Below are positions 60,985-64,000 of a stretch of DNA of 64,000 bases, piece by piece. The stretch lies in NCBI GenBank assembly GCA_025526935.1, contig JAHLKD010000018.1, positions 186,001 through 250,000 of the forward strand, given 5' to 3'. The stretch comes from Cladochytrium replicatum. Lineage: Eukaryota; Chytridiomycota; Chytridiomycetes; Cladochytriales; Cladochytriaceae. Every line of letters begins with the position of its first letter. Within the stretch, counting starts at the first letter, position 1. The notes below the pieces were generated by a model that saw only the letters and a list, made by a program, of their open reading frames with translations, made no database searches and was not told where the DNA came from. The translations under genes and the position numbers were made by a program.

Positions 60985-62201
60985 CAAGATGAAAGAATGA
61001 CTAGAATCACGACCTGTCTTTTCGAGCAAGACTCGCAGGGCTGCTTGACACAAAGGTATATTTTGAGATTGATTATACGATTGACCAGCCCTTACTACTC
61101 GATCTATTCGTGTAAGGTGCAAACCAAAGCCATCAAGCGAATCATTCATGCTTATGGGTTGGAAATGAGCTTATAGTTGGCTAATGGTTTGTTTTACTTT
61201 TTCATTCACCGTATGTCGATTCGTCAACCTCCTTAATGATCGTCTCCATCCGTGTCCTTTAAGTCATTTGGTTCTGTCTCAAGATCAGTTTTCTTCTCAT
61301 ACCTCACACACTGCTTCTTACACCTTCAATAGACTTAATAACATCGAGCCTCATGCTTTTGCATCTATCCAAGGTCCCTGTCACCTGTTTAACGAACGAG
61401 GATCCCATACATAATTATGACTTGTCTTGACATTACTACATGCATCTTTCACCTTCATCTAGCAGTCGCTTCACCTGAAAAGCATGTTTAACAAATTTCC
61501 GAACTTATAATCCTCCAAACGTCTTTCATTCTTTGAACGATAACTTCATCCACATTTGGTAGATCTTCTGTCCCCGTCATCGGCGCGGGCAGTTACGTGT
61601 GTTAATCTTGGCTGACGGACTGTGGTCCACTTAGTTCCTCCCGAGATCTTCTCATGATCAACATGAGAAGGCTTCCAACTCCTAAGACCTTGGATAGCCT
61701 CCCGTTAATCAAGTAGGAGCGTCGTGATCGTTAGAAACAGGCACTTTCCAAAAAACTGAAATGTTCTATTCCAGTGAAATTGGCAACATAGCATACACTT
61801 CGGATACGATATTTGATATTCTAAATATTAACATAATTTATTAAACTGCTCAAGACCGACCTTAAATCATAATGTCCTCCTGTAACCAATATACCCATAT
61901 TTATATCTATTCGATAAATATTATACCGATGCCGAAGTACTGCTTTATAATATAGATATATATTATGTAGTAGTGTGCTCCAAGTAAACTTGTAGACAGG
62001 TTCTTGATCTATTATTGTTAAACTGAAAGCAGTAACTCATTTCTTTTTTATTAGCCTCAGTGAGGTCTTGGTTTGTTTCTAAGAGGACAGAAACAATACC
62101 GGGATTACTTATGCTCCCCTTCAAGTTGGTCATGATATTAATCCCTCCTCATCGCCAAGGAAATTTTAATATTGAACTAAGTTCACAAAATCAAAGCATG
62201 A
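60985..62201. other. 1.2-kb AT-rich stretch without a gene
   Basis: From about 61750 to 62050 the sequence is very AT-rich (TTATAATATAGATATATATTATG near 61945). Short frames only. It lies 3' of the UspA gene. No RNA gene, satellite or inverted repeat was recognised. Confidence 0.5.
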
Positions 62202-62846
62202 TCAGTTTGGCTTTACAATAATGACATTTGCGTTGCAGTTCTGAACCAGATGAGTCGACACTGATCCCAAAAATGCTCTGGAAAACAATGATGGTAAGAT
62301 CAGCAATCGTGGGTTGAAAGGCGTGGTACCGCTTCACAGCGCCAACACCTCTGCTTCCAACAATGACCGTGGAAGAGGGGCTAGCCTCTGCGTATCTGGT
62401 GATGACTTCCCTGGGGTCGCCTCGTTCAATTTTCACAGAAACGACGATACCTTCGATCTTTTGGGTGATGAGATGAGAGCTGGAGTAATTTGCGGCCATT
62501 TCGTAGAAGATTCGCCTACGAGCATGGTTAGTTTGTGAGTCACATTCGTTTAGAGAAAAGTCTGAAAAATACGTCAAAGTGTTCTCCATTTCGCGCAATG
62601 TGTCGTCCGACAGCTTTTCAACGCCGGTGGGAGAGTTTGCGCCACCAATCTCCAATTTCTTCGACGCATGGACCAGAGTGATGTTATCACCAGAACGAAT
62701 GTGGTTCGCCAGAGCCCATGCAGCCACTGACGGGGATCACTCTCTGTGATTTATGTATTTTTGTATCGTTAATAAGTACCAGCGCTTGTCTTTAGACCTT
62801 CCGAAGTGTAGTTCTCAATTCCAATAACGATCTTGCGTGAATCCAT
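62202..62846 (-). CDS. UspA-type universal stress protein
   Basis: Exons 62846-62798, 62726-62573, 62515-62330 and 62277-62202 give 154 residues, the normal single-domain size. It begins MDSRKIVIGIENYTSE (beta1), then AAWALANHIRSGDNITLVHA, VSVKIERGDPREVITRYAE, and the ATP-binding signature G-S-R-G-V-G-A-V-K-R-A-F-L-G-S (G-x2-G-x9-G-S). It ends HLVQNCNANVIIVKPN. The signature is complete only if introns at 62516-62572 and 62278-62329 are removed, which supports those joins. Expected: a cytosolic ATP-binding stress protein of unknown partner. The second intron (57 bp) is in frame. Confidence 0.9.
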
Positions 62847-63039
62847 GATTGATTGGGATGCTTGGACACGAAGCTCAGAAGTGTGACGCGACTCATTTTT
62901 TGTTGCTAATTTCACGCAGACTCACCAAGAAACCCACAGTCCTACTTAGCAAGAAGTAGCTGTAACATCTCCTTGCATCGAATTTTTCTTACTATAACCT
63001 CTGCACTGAACTGCAGACCACCGGCTCAGCCGTATCAGT

Positions 63040-64000
63040 ATGGCCAACAGTCAACCACCTGCAAAAAAGCAAGAGCTGACTCCAAAGCAAAAGACTGTCG
63101 GATTCAATCCTGTAGTGAGTACATTTCGCGAGCATTGGTGCTGTGTTAGCTGATCAAGTGTAATCTCAGGCTGGTACTGCTTCAACAAGCGCTTCGTCAA
63201 CAGAAAATAGGTAATACCGGTTTCCCCTTTTCAACAACCGTAATAACTGTGCGCTTCAAGAAAATCACGACTTCAAGGGTGGACCGACGACGTAGCTTTA
63301 TCACAAAAGTTTTCGATTGAAGAGCTGCACCTCTCCTCTGCTTCCACAAGCTCCGCTTCCATGTCCACGTCGCCGGGAGCCCAACCGACTCCTCTAAAAC
63401 GTGGAAATCGCTTTGGAGGGCAATCGCGATCCCCAACTAGAGCATCGTATGACGACAGATTGTTTATGGACATTGAGAACCGACCGATCGCAGCCGATGA
63501 GGATCAAAGTCAGATTGCCGAGGGGGAGGCGACGTCTAGCGAGAACAAACAAAAGGGAAAGCAACCGCAAACAATTGCTGATTTATCTGGGAAGCATAAG
63601 GGTGATAAACAAAAAGTGAAGGTTGCTGCTGCTCCACTCGGAGAGGGAGATGGACAAGAACCCCAGAAGAAGGTAGAAGGAACGATATCTCCATATGAAC
63701 CAATACTTACACAGGCTACAGTCAATGAAGGAAATGACGAAAGCGGAGCGACGCGAGCTGCAAGAGAAGCAGCGTGCAGCAAAAGCAGCGGCCAAAGCTG
63801 GAGGTCCTGGCCCTTCGGCAAGACCAAACAATGCTGGAAACGCCGAGGGAGGCAGCTCAGAGTCACCGGCCAGTTCTACGACAGGGCCTCCTTCGGTTTC
63901 ATTATCAGCATCCTCGAACACGGTTGCTACCGCACCTCGCACTGGAGCTGCAGCACAAACACAACGAGGTCGCGCCACCAAGGCGGTTACGCAATCCATT
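63040..64000 (+). CDS. GCD2: eIF2B delta subunit (Gcd2), N-terminal part, runs off the window
   Basis: Exons 63040-63114, 63170-63210, 63261-63672 and 63722-64000+ give 269 residues so far. The N-terminus is disordered and Ser/Lys-rich: GWTDDVALSQKFSIEELHLS and TPLKRGNRFGGQSRSP. EMTKAERRELQEKQRAAKAA is the conserved start of eIF2B delta, preceding its helical and Rossmann-like domains that lie beyond 64000. eIF2B delta is in the regulatory subcomplex of the guanine-nucleotide exchange factor for eIF2. The acceptor at 63721 is chosen because the AG at 63714 would put the KAERRELQE block out of frame. The identification rests mainly on that block. Confidence 0.75.

Noticed and set aside
63673-64000. 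Unspliced continuation of the eIF2B delta third exon
   Set aside because: The frame stays open to the window end but loses the conserved KAERRELQE block, which appears only after splicing at 63672/63722.

Overview
This is a nuclear window from an intron-rich eukaryote, most likely an early-diverging, zoosporic (chytrid-like) fungus. Genes are compact and split by introns mostly of 41-62 bp, with GT..AG ends and CTAAC/CTAAT-like branch sites. Fungal-type families are present: LaeA/UMTA-like methyltransferases, a Sfp1/JAZF1-type zinc finger, Mak21, Gos1 and an SVOP-like transporter. They sit beside families commoner in flagellated lineages: an ARMC3-like ARM+EDR1 gene, a RPEL/Phactr protein and a BRF2-like factor. 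The species assignment is inference. Exon joins were worked out by hand from splice sites, reading frame and family motifs.

Layout. 0.7-2.2 kb: secreted trypsin-fold protease (-). 2.9-4.75 kb: Gos1 Golgi SNARE and a small histone-fold candidate (+). 5.0-11.3 kb: one intact methyltransferase gene and two decayed copies (-), with a decayed 3' half of an INO80 ATPase (+) between the copies. 11.5-13.1 kb: seven-helix membrane protein (-). 13.7-24.2 kb: a 3403-residue kinesin-4-like motor (-) dominated by repetitive coiled coil. 24.4-28.1 kb: ribosome biogenesis factor Mak21/Noc1 (+). 28.2-29.9 kb: COA4 (-) and a BRF2-like TFIIIB factor (+), divergent and 46 bp apart. 30.0-31.6 kb: an unrecognised, frameshifted gene (-). 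31.8-36.5 kb: a RPEL/Phactr-like actin-binding protein and an arrestin-UIM-UIM-SH3 protein (-). 37.7-39.7 kb: C2H2 transcription factor (-).

40.3-46.3 kb is repeat and transposon territory. It holds two tandem arrays sharing a GTCCACC.GGACAC core, a coiled-coil ORF and a broken second copy of it, a GGGTC-rich inverted-repeat element and a dead hAT transposase. 46.5-54.1 kb returns to intact housekeeping genes: a quinone oxidoreductase, selenoprotein-O pseudokinase (Cys form), an SVOP-like MFS transporter and a 2OG-Fe(II) oxygenase. 54.5-61 kb is a second graveyard with remnants of a PPIP5K/Vip1 inositol pyrophosphate kinase, an ARMC3-like gene and a Glu/Lys-rich gene. After an AT-rich 1.2 kb, a UspA-type protein (-) and the 5' end of eIF2B delta (+) close the window.

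The intact genes are mostly single-copy core functions (traffic, ribosome and Pol III machinery, redox, cytoskeleton). The decayed genes cluster in two blocks. The least explained items are the kinesin's 32-residue repeats and its recurring H-Q-x-L-[IL]-D-x-H-L motif, the arrestin/UIM/SH3 architecture, and the paired GTCCACC.GGACAC arrays.
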